Source: Bailinhaonella thermotolerans (GTDB lineage: Bacteria; Actinomycetota; Actinomycetes; Streptosporangiales; Streptosporangiaceae). From it: a stretch of DNA of 64,000 bases. Positions 1 to 8,399 of this stretch are shown piece by piece. The stretch is from the NCBI RefSeq assembly GCF_003594875.1, contig NZ_QZEY01000005.1, forward strand, positions 62,001 through 126,000, in the 5' to 3' direction. Numbering within the stretch: the first letter of the stretch is position 1; the number at the start of each line of letters is the position of its first letter. The position numbers and the translations under genes are program-made. The notes beneath the pieces were generated by a model, which made no database searches, had not been told where the DNA came from, and saw only the letters and a list, made by a program, of their open reading frames with translations.

Positions 1-752
1 ACGTCACCGGCCCCATCATGAACAAACTCCGCGCCTTCCTGCTGCGCCCGTTCGTCCGCGACGTCCTCGGCTCAGCCCGCTCCACCTTCAACGTCGGCGA
101 CATCCTCGACGGGGGCCTGCTCCTGGTCCGCCTGCCCAAGGGCGTCCTCGGCGACGAAAGCGCCCGCCTGCTCGGCTCCCTCGTCCTGGCCCAGGTCTGG
201 CAGGCCGCCGCCGCCCGCGCCCGCCTCGGCCGCCACCGCGCCCCCGCTGCCGTCTACGTCGACGAGTGCCAGAACTTCCTCACCCTGCCGCACGCCCTGT
301 CCGACATGCTCGCCGAGGCCCGCGCCTACCGCGTCTCCCTCACCCTGGCCCACCAGCACCTGGCCCAACTGCCCCGCGACCTGCGTCAGGCCCTCAGCTC
401 CGACGCCCGCAACAAGATCTACTTCTCCCTCTCGCCCGAAGACGCCGGCGCCGTCGAACGCCACTTCGCACCCCACCTGACCGCTCACGACCTGGCCAAC
501 CTCGGGGCCTACCAGGCCGCCGCCCGCCTGGTCGTCCACGCCGCCGACGCTCCCCCGTTCACCCTGCGCACCCAGCCCCTGCCCCAGCCCGACCGCCAGC
601 GCGCCGACCGCATCCGCGCCGCCGCCTCCGCCGCCCACGGCCGTACGGCACACGCCTGCGCACCCCGCTCCGACGACCCCCGCCTCACCCCAGACCCCCG
701 CCTCAACCCAGGCCTCCGCCTCATCACCACGACCGAAGGAGAAGACCGATGA
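1..752 (+). CDS. Conjugal transfer / coupling ATPase, C-terminal part (5' end outside window)
   Basis: The reading frame is open at the left edge, so this is the C-terminal ~250 residues of a longer protein. A Walker-B-like strand AVYVDECQNF (about 248-277) and a following motif SLTLAHQHLAQL match the C-terminal RecA-fold half of VirD4/TraM-recognition ATPases that carry DNA to a secretion channel in mating elements. The last ~50 residues are low-complexity and Pro/Arg rich. The stop overlaps the next start (ATGA), so the two genes are translationally coupled. The family is inferred from motifs; substrate and partner channel are not visible. The 5' half, with Walker A, is missing only because the window starts here. 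Confidence 0.7.
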   Translation, partial: VTGPIMNKLRAFLLRPFVRDVLGSARSTFNVGDILDGGLLLVRLPKGVLGDESARLLGSLVLAQVWQAAAARARLGRHRAPAAVYVDECQNFLTLPHALSDMLAEARAYRVSLTLAHQHLAQLPRDLRQALSSDARNKIYFSLSPEDAGAVERHFAPHLTAHDLANLGAYQAAARLVVHAADAPPFTLRTQPLPQPDRQRADRIRAAASAAHGRTAHACAPRSDDPRLTPDPRLNPGLRLITTTEGEDR

Positions 753-1639
753 CCAAGCACAACCCGGCCGTCCTGGCCGGCCTCGCCGTCCGCCTCACCC
801 ACCGCGACCGCACCCTCATGCACCTGATCTGGGAACACCGCGTCCTCACCAGCCCCCAGATCGCCCAACTCGCCTTCGACTCCGACGACACCGCCCGCAA
901 ACGCCTCCTCACACTCCACCGCCTCGGCGTCCTCGAACGCTTCGCCCCCCGCCTCCCACCCGGCCTGGGCACCGCCCCGTACCACTACGTCCTCGGCGAA
1001 TACGGCGCCGCCGTACTCGCCGCCGAAGACGGCCTCGACACAGCCGAGTTCGGCTACCGCCGCGACCGCGCGATCGCCATCGCCTACAGCCACAAACTCG
1101 CCCACACCGTCGGCGTCAACGGCTTCTTCACCGCCCTCACCGCCCACGCCAACCGCGTCAGCACAGCGCGGCTGATCACCTGGTGGCCCGAACACCGCTG
1201 CACCCAGCACTGGGGCGACATCGCCCAACCCGACGCCTACGGCCGCTGGACCGAGAACGGCGAGACCATCGACTTCTTCCTCGAATACGACACCGGCACC
1301 GAAACCCTGGACCGAGTAGTACGCAAGCTCGACCGCTACACCCAACTCCACCAGACCACCGGCATCGCCACCCCCATCCTGTTCTGGCTCACCGGCGACC
1401 GACGCGAAGCCAACCTCCGCAAACGCCTCCAGGCCCACCCCGCCGCCGGAGCCCTCCCCATCGCCACCGCCAGCCGCTCCGCGCTGACCGGCCCCCTGAA
1501 CGAAGGCCCCGCCGCCGACCTCTGGCTCCCCCTCCACACCAAAGCCCCCCGCCGCCGCCTCGCCCGCCTCACACAGGTCTGGCCCCACCCCGCGGCCCCG
1601 CGCCAGCTCGCCCACACGGACCTGGAGGACGCCCTGTGA
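749..1639 (+). CDS. Replication-relaxation-like protein
   Basis: This is a 296-residue protein. ATG 749 follows GAAGGAGA and overlaps the previous stop by four bases, so I chose it over the much earlier start in the same frame. Residues ~18-65 form a winged helix (HRDRTLMHLIWEHRVLTSPQIAQL) and the middle carries FFLEYDTGTETLDRVVRKL, both typical of the actinobacterial replication-relaxation family found beside transfer ATPases on plasmids and integrative elements. The name comes from plasmid replication work and the biochemical role in these elements is poorly known. It is probably a DNA-binding accessory of element transfer or replication. The next gene overlaps its stop (GTGA). Confidence 0.7.
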   Translation: MTKHNPAVLAGLAVRLTHRDRTLMHLIWEHRVLTSPQIAQLAFDSDDTARKRLLTLHRLGVLERFAPRLPPGLGTAPYHYVLGEYGAAVLAAEDGLDTAEFGYRRDRAIAIAYSHKLAHTVGVNGFFTALTAHANRVSTARLITWWPEHRCTQHWGDIAQPDAYGRWTENGETIDFFLEYDTGTETLDRVVRKLDRYTQLHQTTGIATPILFWLTGDRREANLRKRLQAHPAAGALPIATASRSALTGPLNEGPAADLWLPLHTKAPRRRLARLTQVWPHPAAPRQLAHTDLEDAL

Positions 1640-2004
1640 ACACCCACCCCATCACCGCGCCGGCCCTGGGACTCACCCTCGTTCTCGCGGCCCTCCTCAC
1701 AGGCCAGCAGCAGGCCCGTGCCGCAGGCATCGGCACCGAGATGATCCGCGAAGGCCGCGTCATCGGCAGCGCCCACACCACCTCCCCGCGCACCACCCTC
1801 GACGTGTGCGACCACATCAAGGGCGACGCCTACCGAGTCCGCACCCACTGGACCAACTCCATCGGCATGCGCGGCACCCTCGAACCCCGGGACGGCCGCT
1901 GCGCCTCCAAGGACATGTGGTTCGGCATCACCTTCAAGACGGTGCAGCTCTGCGAGGTCTACCTCGGCAAACAACGCGACTGCCAGAACGCCCGCCGCCG
2001 ATAA
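1636..2004 (+). CDS. Small secreted protein of the transfer operon
   Basis: A 122-residue protein starting at GTG 1636, inside the stop of the previous gene (GTGA overlap). The N-terminus has a short hydrophobic signal (LGLTLVLAALLTG, then an Ala-rich stretch near residue 30), so it is likely exported. The mature part has four cysteines (DVCDHIK, GRCAS, LCEVY, DCQN) that could form two disulphides. I recognise no family. Its coupling to the transfer ATPase and relaxation gene suggests a role at the cell surface during conjugation, but this is only context. It is the last gene of the operon before a non-coding stretch. Confidence 0.6.
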   Translation: MNTHPITAPALGLTLVLAALLTGQQQARAAGIGTEMIREGRVIGSAHTTSPRTTLDVCDHIKGDAYRVRTHWTNSIGMRGTLEPRDGRCASKDMWFGITFKTVQLCEVYLGKQRDCQNARRR

Positions 2005-2370
2005 CCCCACCACCGTCACCGCCCATGCCTACGATGGGTGACGACCGATCTCCCTCTTTTCTTTGTCGATCAGCAGGAGAAGGTCCACGGGCCGGTCCCA
2101 GATGGGGCCGGCCCAGTTCATCTGAGTTCTTCGACCAGGGCTGGCCACCCGACAACCTCTTCGGCTAACGAGGAGCCGACGGAGCCGGACCGTCGTAACA
2201 AGCCTCGACCGCAGGTCAACGGCGAGCACTACTCGCGAGGTGGGCGCAGCCATCTCCGCCTATACGAGGCCCTCTTCACGAAGGATGCCCAGCGGCTAGA
2301 CACCCGCGAGCGCGTGTGGGCAGCACGGCGCGTGCGGCTCGAAAAGGGGTCGCACCCGCCGCCGAGGCTC
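2005..2370. other. Non-coding or degraded stretch after the transfer operon
   Basis: No gene here is convincing. A plus-strand frame from about 2205 to 2350 reads like coding (SHLRLYEALFTKDAQRL, then RERVWAARRVRLEKG) but lacks a clear start or ribosome binding site and runs into nonsense, so it may be a decayed gene. Third-position GC is lower than in the neighbouring genes. Confidence 0.4.
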
Positions 2371-2614
2371 CTACGCGTCGGCCTCGTCCCCACGTGGGAG
2401 CCAGGCCAGCGTGTCCTCGTTCTCCGCCGCGGTCCGGTAGGGCCTTGCCCACACTTTTGCGGGCGATCTCCCGCAGGGTCTTCGAATGGTGCGGTGCGGG
2501 CAGGACCGCGGTGCCGATGGAGTCCTGCCACATGGTCCCCTGCACGAAGACGGAGCCGTCCACGGTCGACATGACGAAGGCGGTGCAGCCGTAGGCCCAG
2601 CCTGTGACCCTCAT
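2371..2614 (-). pseudogene. Small hypothetical gene with a frameshift
   Basis: ATG 2614 follows a GGTGAG motif and opens MRVTGWAYGCTAFVMSTV..., which reads as a compact globular protein for about 60 residues (to SVGKAL). There the frame jumps by one base: the next frame gives RTAAENEDTLAWL, then PRGDEADA and a stop at 2371-2373, a natural-looking C-terminus, while the original frame continues into Arg/Gly-rich text. Restored, the protein would be about 80 residues. The family is unknown. The frameshift sits near 2445 in a CCTACCGG context. It may be a true mutation or a sequence error. Confidence 0.45.
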
Positions 2615-2639
2615 CTCACCGCCCCCTGTCCATGATGTC

Positions 2640-2723
2640 TCAGTCGTCCAGCAACTCGACCATGACCCAAACGGCCTCCGGCGGCTCATCGTCCGTCAGG
2701 TCGCCGGCTCCCTCCAGAGCCAT
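2640..2723 (-). CDS. Very small hypothetical protein (27 aa)
   Basis: ATG 2723 opens MALEGAGDLTDDEPPEAVWV and ends MVELLDD. It is acidic, reads like a real C-terminal helix and lies 25 bases upstream of the frameshifted small gene on the same strand. The frame stays open only to a stop at 2757-2759, so the whole gene is tiny or this is the last piece of a degraded one. There is a GGAGG about 23 bases upstream, too far to be an ideal ribosome binding site. Low confidence. Confidence 0.25.
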   Translation of the reverse strand: MALEGAGDLTDDEPPEAVWVMVELLDD

Positions 2724-2799
2724 CGGTACGGGGCGGGAGAGAAGGAACCTCCGGTCCTATGCGAACAATCTTGACTGCAAGACGAAGAATCTCAGGGAT

Positions 2800-3318
2800 C
2801 TATTGAAGCGGAGCCCTCCAAATCTCCGCGTCACAGGACAGAGCAATGGACCACACTTCCTCCACTTTCGAAAGCGTAAACTCTTTTGGATGATCATCCG
2901 TTGCATGGATGATCGCACGGGATCCAGACACCCAGAATCTCCTATATCGCGACCGAGTGGCATCGTCAATCAATTCCGCTCTGCCGCCAATTTCAGCTAT
3001 GGATTGCAGCAAATCAGGGAGAGGGACTCTATTTGGAAAATTTCCATATTCTCGCACTAGCGTCTCGGGAATCACATCTCTATGAGGCAGCGACAAACGA
3101 TGCGCCTGAATAGTTATCCCCGCACATTCCCATAAACTTTCGACTTTGAGGAACGACAGCTCTACGAGGCCATAGTCTCGACGCATGCGGCCCTTGCGCA
3201 CGTCATCGACATACTCGTCACCGAGAGCCTGACTCCATTGCTCAAGACTGGACCCCAACCCCAGCCCTCGAACCTGGCCAGCCATAGATACATCGCGGAA
3301 GAAGCTGATACTAGTCAC
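2800..3318 (-). CDS. Putative immunity protein for the Rhs/Hint toxin
   Basis: A 172-residue protein starting at GTG 3318, which overlaps the last eight bases of the toxin reading frame (GGTGACTAG). This tight coupling, directly downstream of a polymorphic toxin C-terminus, is the usual place of the cognate immunity gene. The protein is soluble with no signal or membrane segment; I do not recognise its family. The frame is intact although the toxin gene upstream is broken, so it may act as an orphan immunity against related strains. GC content is clearly lower than in the chromosome-like parts of the window, in keeping with horizontal transfer. Confidence 0.6.
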   Translation of the reverse strand: MTSISFFRDVSMAGQVRGLGLGSSLEQWSQALGDEYVDDVRKGRMRRDYGLVELSFLKVESLWECAGITIQAHRLSLPHRDVIPETLVREYGNFPNRVPLPDLLQSIAEIGGRAELIDDATRSRYRRFWVSGSRAIIHATDDHPKEFTLSKVEEVWSIALSCDAEIWRAPLQ

Positions 3319-3888
3319 CCATCTTCTCCAATACCTTGATGGGGGAATGCATCTCGGCAGCCCGATTTGAGCGCATGCCAAATTCTGCAGCATTCGTACT
3401 GGCGCGAGCAGACTTGGCCTTGACAATTATATCGGCCCTCAGGCTAGGGTTCGAGTGTATCTCATCCAGGACCATCTGAACTTCTTTCGAACTGGCCGTG
3501 CCAGACCTAAGGCGAATAGGCTCAGCCCCAATCCCGCCTTGACCGTCGGGAAAAATTCTCACCTCATTGTTCCCGATGTGAACATGAGCTCCCTTGGTAG
3601 CCCAATCCTGATACGCAACAGACGCGTGAATGCATCCGCTTGAATTGTGTACCAGAACTGGCGTCTCGCGTGCCAACACATAATACGTGTGTACGCCTGC
3701 GACAGTAAGGTTGTAGGTGCGCTGTTGTGCCGTCCAACGCTGTATGTCAGCGATCGCGACCAGTTCGCCTTCAAGGGTTCGCAGGCGGTCCCCAGGCCGA
3801 AGGTCGCCAGCATTGGTCCAGGCTTTTACTGAGGCAGCCCAGAAGGGATGATGGTCAGTGGCGAGGATCGCACCGGTTACGCTTCCCG

Positions 3889-4876
3889 CTAGGGCGTGTT
3901 TTATGGATCTCGTCGGAGCCAGAGCAGTAGGCAGGCGATGGTGAGCGCGGACCGGTAGTGGATGGCGAGTTTGTCGTAGCGGGTGGCGATGCCTTTGAAC
4001 TGCTTGAGCCGGTTGATGCAGCGCTCGATCACGTTGCGGCGCCGGTAGACGGCGGGATCGAAGGCGGGCGGCCGTCCCCCGCCCGAGCCGCGGCGAGCGC
4101 GGTTGGCCACCTGGTCGGCGCGTTCGGGGATGGTGGCGGCGATGTGCCGGCGGCGCAGATAGCCGCGGATCGCCGCCGAGCTGTAGGCCTTGTCGGCGAT
4201 CACCCGCTGCGGCCGGGTGCGGGGCCGCCCGCGCCCGGCCCGGGGGATGCGCACCGTCTGCAGCAGGGCAATGGCCTGGGTGCAGTCGTTGATGTTCCCA
4301 CCCGTCACCAGCACCGCCAGCGGCAACCCCGTCCCGTCCACGGCCAGATGCACCTTGGTGGTCAGCCCGCCCCGGGATCGGCCCAGCGCCTGGCCGCCCG
4401 GGCCGCATTCGCCCGCATTCGCGCCGCCCGCCGGCCCCCTTTACGAGCTCCGGCCGCGTGCTGATGCGCCCGCACGATCGTGGAGTCCACGCACACCGCC
4501 GACCAGTCCACCACCCCGGCCGCATCCCCGTGCGCCTGGACATGCTCCCACAGCCGATCCCAGGTACCGTCCGCGCTCCAGCGGCGGAACCGCTGATAGA
4601 CCGTCTGCCACGGGCCGTACCGCTCGGGCACGTCCCGCCAATCGGCCCCGGTCCGGATCTTCCACACGATCCCGTTCAGCACCTGCCGATGATCACGCCA
4701 TCGCCCACCCCGCGGCGGATCCGGCGGCAGCAACGGCGCGATCCGCTCCCACGCCGCATCACTGAGCTCATGACGACGAACCACACACCCATCACGCCAC
4801 GAACCACCAGCCCGCGCAGCCGAATCCCCAACTCACCCCTGACACCACCCCACCTGATCCACAAAACACGCCCTAG
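3889..4876 (-). mobile_element. IS5-family (IS427-type) insertion sequence flanked by CTAG
   Basis: The element is about 980 bp. Its ends are inverted repeats: the left end reads CTAGGGCGTGTTTTATGGAT, and the right end, reverse-complemented, CTAGGGCGTGTTTTGTGGAT (one mismatch in 20). CTAG occurs at both outer edges and only one copy is needed to restore the interrupted toxin frame, so the target duplication is CTAG or the inner TA. It encodes one transposase in two overlapping frames. The insertion lies inside a Hint domain. Confidence 0.85.
3901..4784 (-). CDS. IS5-family transposase made by -1 frameshifting
   Basis: Frame A runs from GTG 4784 (VRRHELSDAAWERIAPLLP) and carries the first catalytic Asp in VCVDSTIVRAHQ; alone it would stop at 4362. 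A slippery run AAAGGGGG (minus strand, 4442-4435) allows a -1 shift into frame B. Frame B reads GGPAGGANAGE... then LTTKVHLAVDGTGLPL, with the second Asp (VIADKAYSS) and the Glu in NVIERCINRLKQFKG, and ends at 3901. A DDE transposase split this way, with A-run/G-run slippage, is typical of the IS427 group. All three catalytic residues are present, so the element may still be active. The fused product would be about 294 residues. Confidence 0.85.
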
Positions 4877-6023
4877 GCCGTCGGTGTCGATGGTGAGTTG
4901 GACGTAGTCCTTGCCGTCGTCGGTGGTGATGGTGGCGACGACTGTCTTGGCTTGCGTTTTTCCGGTGTAGGGGTCGGTGGCGAGGACCTTGTCGCCGGTC
5001 TTGATCTGCTCGATGGGTTTGGCGGTTCCGTCGGCGAGGAGGACGCGGGTGCCGGCGACGAAGCTGTCTCCGCACCCGGCTGCGAGCGCCTTCTTGAAGG
5101 CTTCGCGCAGGCCCTTGCTCCAAACGTTGACAGGCAGGCGAGGAGCGCGGCCTGAGGCGCTGAAGGTGACGGGGTCGTGCGTCCTGGTGTACTCGTCGAA
5201 GAGCATGCCCCGCCAGTCGCCGCAGGTGTCGGCCATGTCGGAGCAGATGCTCATGGCGAGTGCGACTTGCTGGTGGTACAGCTCGGTCTCGAAGTTTGCC
5301 GGGCTGTAGTAGCGGTTGACGACCGCCTTCACGTAGCGGGTGTAGAAGGCCTTGCGGAAGGCATTGATGTCGATCTTCTCCGGGACGTAGATGTTGCCCA
5401 CGCGTCGCTTGGCGTATCTCGTGGTGACGTGTTCCCGGTTGCCTGTACGGAAGTTGTTGCCCTGTCGCCCCTGGTTTCGGGTTGGCGAGGGAGCCTTTGC
5501 CTCGCGGGTTGCTGTAGCACCTCCAGTCGGTGCAGCCTTCGTCGCCGGCGCCCAGGGGTGCGAGACCGCCGGGATCGGACAAGGTGATGGGGTTGTTGTT
5601 GGCGTAGCTGTAGGTGCCGTTGCGCTGTTGCGGGTCGGCCAGGTCCTGGATGGGGTCGGGGCTGATGAAGCGGCCGATGGCCGGGTCGTAGTAGCGAGCG
5701 CCAGTGTGGACCAGGCCTGTGGAGTCGTCCTCGGTCTGACCGACGAAGCCGCGCTGAGTGGTGAGGATGTCGTCGCGGCCTCCGCGGTGTGCGCCGTAGG
5801 GCAGATAGCGCTGGCGGGAGACCTTTCCGGACCAGCCTTCGACGGTGATCTGGGTGGAGGCCTGATGGTCGCCGCCGGTCCACACCGGGGCGCTGTCGCC
5901 GCTGCGGCGGTGGGCCACCATCGCGCCGTCGCTGCCGTAGTAGCGGGTGGCGCTGAGCGTCCCGGTGCTGGTGGTCTTGATCTCGGTGCCGGGCAGGTAA
6001 AGGGTGGTGCTGCCGTCGGGGTC

Positions 6024-6263
6024 CTTGTCGAATCCGTGGTGGCGGGGGGCGCCGGTGAACCCGGCCGCCGCGAGGTGGTCCAGCAGGGCGTGGACGGCCG
6101 GTGTCCAGCGGCCGGTAGGCCGTCGGACCGTGCCGCCGATCCGGACGAGGTGGTTGACGCCCCCGCCGATCCGGACGACGTGGTTGACGCCCCCTCCGAT
6201 CCGGAGGAGGTGGTTGACGTCCCCGCCGGTCAGTTCCTCTTCATCGTTCCGCGGTGGCGGCAC
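6024..6263 (-). pseudogene. 5' fragment of an aminoglycoside-phosphotransferase-like gene fused to Rhs
   Basis: The first ~78 residues (GTG 6263, good GAAGGAC ribosome binding site) read MPPPRNDEEELTGGDVNH..., TVRRPTGRWTPAVHALLDHL and AAAGFTGAPRHHGFD. This is the N-terminal lobe start of APH/choline-kinase-type phosphotransferases and has nothing to do with Rhs. At about 6024-6030 the text changes to DKDPDGSTTLYLPGTEIK, an Rhs repeat. The fusion is in frame. The catalytic part of the phosphotransferase is absent, so no kinase can be made. Confidence 0.65.
6141..6230 (-). repeat. Three tandem 30-bp units in the phosphotransferase fragment
   Basis: Three head-to-tail 30-bp units (6141-6170, 6171-6200, 6201-6230) with core CCGGACGAGGTGGTTGACG code for the 10-residue repeat GG(D/G)VNHLVRI. 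Phosphotransferases of this type normally have the GGDVNHVVR segment once, so this is a triplication, still in frame, with a few substitutions between copies. Confidence 0.85.
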
Positions 6264-6412
6264 GTCGCGGGTCCTTCAGCTCCGGGGTAAGAGCCAGAGC
6301 CTCCCGGCGCCGGGCGCCATACCTGATCGTTCCAGACCGAGATCAGGCCCAACTGGAGTGAGCACAGATCTCGGGCGACGACAGCCCGTTTCTCGGATCA
6401 AGTGCGAGCCAG

Positions 6413-7381
6413 ATGAGCAAGACGCCCATGTACGCGAATTCTGATCATTATCGTGTCGTGGTCATGAGCGACATGACGGATATCGAGTCGGCGCGCAGGG
6501 CGGCCGGTGCGTCCCTTCAGTACTTCTGGGAGGCCACCGAGTACGGCACGCTCGATGACCTGGAGGACGAGGACGAGGACGAGGTGAGGGACGCCTGCGC
6601 GGCCATCCAGGAGGCTGTTCCCGACGACCCCACCAGCGCCGTGTGCCTGACGGTGCTGGCCTTGGGGAAACTGCGGGCCCACCTGAACGAGGTTTCCGAC
6701 GGCGGCGAGGATCACTTCGAGTCGCAGTACGATCCGCCGGCCGGGCTGGACGAGGACGACGAGCTCGGACAGGAGCTGGCGGGAGAGGTGGTGGAGGCCG
6801 CGCGACATGCCCTCGGACTTCAGCCGGACGACAACCTCGCGGCCTTCTCGCTCGCGTGCGCACTGCACTGGCTGGGCGAGGACGAATCGGCGGCCGCCGC
6901 TTACCGTGAGGCGCTGCGTATCGACCCTCACGACGACATCGCCAGGGCGCGTGTGGAGGAACTGGAGGACGTCGTGCTTCCCGATCCCCCGGCAAGGATC
7001 ACCACGCGCCATCCCTACGGATTCCACCTGCTGGAGATGACCCGCCTGGTCGGCCATAGCGGAGGAGCCAAGGGGCAGGTCTGGCTGCTGAACGACGCGT
7101 CCGCCGTACGGAGCGCGGCGGAGGACTATCTCGCCGAATGGCTGGACGGCCGTGGCCAGGGACTGGACGAAGACTTCGGGGTGTGGACCCACGTCCCCGG
7201 CGGCCAGAGCGGCGGAACGGAGCTGGCCGAGGTGCTTCGGCAAGACCCGGCCGGCGGTCCGGCGCTCGACTGGTCCCGGGTGTTCCTGCCGTCTTTGGCG
7301 CACGGGCGGCTTCCGGCCGGCCATCCGGTCCGTTGGCTGGGGCGGCTGCACTTCTTCGGCCGCACCGAGCACGACGATTAA
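6413..7381 (+). CDS. TPR-type tetratricopeptide protein of unknown function
   Basis: Up to 322 residues. Residues ~115-185 contain TPR-like helices (AARHALGLQPDDNLAAFSLA, then HWLGEDESAAAAYREALRID). The N-terminal third is very acidic (EDEDEDEV). The C-terminal half (from ITTRHPYGFHLLEMTR) has no family that I recognise. The start is uncertain: ATG 6413 has a weak ribosome binding site, and in-frame ATGs near 6428, 6464 and 6473 are alternatives. It lies just outside the broken Rhs locus in the opposite orientation and could be an accessory or immunity-type gene of that locus, but nothing proves it. No signal peptide or membrane segment. Confidence 0.6.
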   Translation: MSKTPMYANSDHYRVVVMSDMTDIESARRAAGASLQYFWEATEYGTLDDLEDEDEDEVRDACAAIQEAVPDDPTSAVCLTVLALGKLRAHLNEVSDGGEDHFESQYDPPAGLDEDDELGQELAGEVVEAARHALGLQPDDNLAAFSLACALHWLGEDESAAAAYREALRIDPHDDIARARVEELEDVVLPDPPARITTRHPYGFHLLEMTRLVGHSGGAKGQVWLLNDASAVRSAAEDYLAEWLDGRGQGLDEDFGVWTHVPGGQSGGTELAEVLRQDPAGGPALDWSRVFLPSLAHGRLPAGHPVRWLGRLHFFGRTEHDD

Positions 7382-7505
7382 ACCGGTACACCCGTCCCTG
7401 GGCCACGATCACCGGGTACTCCGCAGCCGTCCGGCGGCGGGCCGGCGCTGCGCCTGATGGCGTCCGGTCCGCCGGACGCTTGTGGGTCACCGTGCTGTTC
7501 GGCGA

Positions 7506-8399
7506 TCAGCTCTCTGCCCCGAGGGGGCCGAGATCGCGGGCGACCTCGGCCAGGGCCCGGACGAGGTCGTTCTCCGCGTCGCTGCGCCACACCAGGGCGT
7601 ACGGCAGCGGCCCCATGTCGGTGACCGGCAGGTAGGTGAGGTCCGGCCGTACCCAGTAGCGGGCCATGTGGGCGGGAAAGAGCACGACGATCTCGGCCAT
7701 GCTGGCGAGGATGATGGCGTCTTCCGTGTCCTGGATCACGGGGCCGCGCTCGATCGGGCGGCCGCGGCGGGTCTCGCGCGGGATGTAGGCGTCGTACCAG
7801 TAGCCGGGCACGGTGCCCGCCTCGGGGTGCTGGAAGTCGGCGGCCATCTCCAGGGAGACCGACGTGCGGCGGGTGAGCTCGTGGTCGGTGGAGACGGCCA
7901 GTACCCGGGGTTCGGCGAGCAGGGCCGGTCCCACCGTGAGATCGGGCTCGTCGATGGGCAGCCAGGCGAGCAGGACGTCGATGTCCCCGCGGCGCAGCGC
8001 GCCGAAGGAGTCGCTGAACGGGGTGCGCTGGATGCGCAGCTTCCACTGCGGGTGCCGCAGGTGGAAGACATCCCAGTAAGGGCGCAGGTCGTAGGTGTTG
8101 GCGGGCAGCATGCCGACCCGCAGCGTGCCGGTGATGCCCTGGGCGGCGAGCTGGGCGCGCCGCATGCTGTCCTTCAGCCCGGCGTACAGCGGCCGCAGGT
8201 CCTCGCGGAGCTGCCGCCCGACCGGCGTAAGCCGGACCGTGCGGTTGGAGCGCTCGAACAGCGGCGCGCCGACCTGCCGCTCCTGCTTCTGGATCGCCTG
8301 GGTGACGCGAGCGGGCGACAGGCACAGCCGGGCGGCGGTACGACCGAAGTGCAGCTCCTCGGCCAGGGTCAGGAAGATCTCGATGTCGCGTAGTTCCAC
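7506..8399 (-). CDS. LysR-family transcriptional regulator
   Basis: A 297-residue protein from GTG 8399 (GGAGCAGGTCAGGC upstream); an earlier in-frame ATG gives an atypical Ser/Arg-rich extension that I reject. Residues 1-60 are the LysR winged helix (RDIEIFLTLAEELHFGRTA, RVTQAIQKQERQVGAPLFER, RTVRLTPVGRQL), followed by a co-inducer domain (GTLRVGMLPANTYDLRPYWD). It is divergent from the FAD monooxygenase gene with a 128-base shared control region holding GAATCG repeats, so it very likely controls that enzyme and itself. The effector is unknown, perhaps the monooxygenase substrate. Confidence 0.88.
   Translation of the reverse strand: MELRDIEIFLTLAEELHFGRTAARLCLSPARVTQAIQKQERQVGAPLFERSNRTVRLTPVGRQLREDLRPLYAGLKDSMRRAQLAAQGITGTLRVGMLPANTYDLRPYWDVFHLRHPQWKLRIQRTPFSDSFGALRRGDIDVLLAWLPIDEPDLTVGPALLAEPRVLAVSTDHELTRRTSVSLEMAADFQHPEAGTVPGYWYDAYIPRETRRGRPIERGPVIQDTEDAIILASMAEIVVLFPAHMARYWVRPDLTYLPVTDMGPLPYALVWRSDAENDLVRALAEVARDLGPLGAES

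Larger units (their letters stand above)
3311..6263 (-). pseudogene. Rhs-Hint polymorphic toxin gene, broken by an IS, a frameshift and a 5' fusion
   Basis: Read from 6263 downward. Residues ~80-250 are the end of an Rhs core (RYYDPAIGRFISPDPIQDL, SYANNNPITLSDPGG). The reading then shifts frame between about 5520 and 5440 and continues as VGNIYVPEKIDINAFRKAF to 4877. There a Hint domain starts (GCGDSFVAGTRVLLADGT, GDKVLATDP). The IS at 3889-4876 splits it; the second half (TDHHPFW, LRPGDRL, HTYYVLARETPVLVHN) runs on to a ~108-residue C-terminal toxin domain starting SGCIHASVAYQDWATKG. I do not recognise the toxin fold. With one CTAG copy and the IS removed, the Hint domain reads through in frame (DTDG-LAGSVTGA). 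The present gene cannot give the full product. Confidence 0.8.

Noticed and set aside
72-1615. Long minus-strand open frames opposite the transfer operon
   Set aside because: They are antisense shadows made by GC-rich codon bias; the products are Gly/Val/Ala-rich with no family and no ribosome binding site.
2038-2574. Plus-strand 178-aa frame after the transfer operon
   Set aside because: Only a short middle part looks coding; the last third is random text and runs antisense to the better minus-strand small gene.
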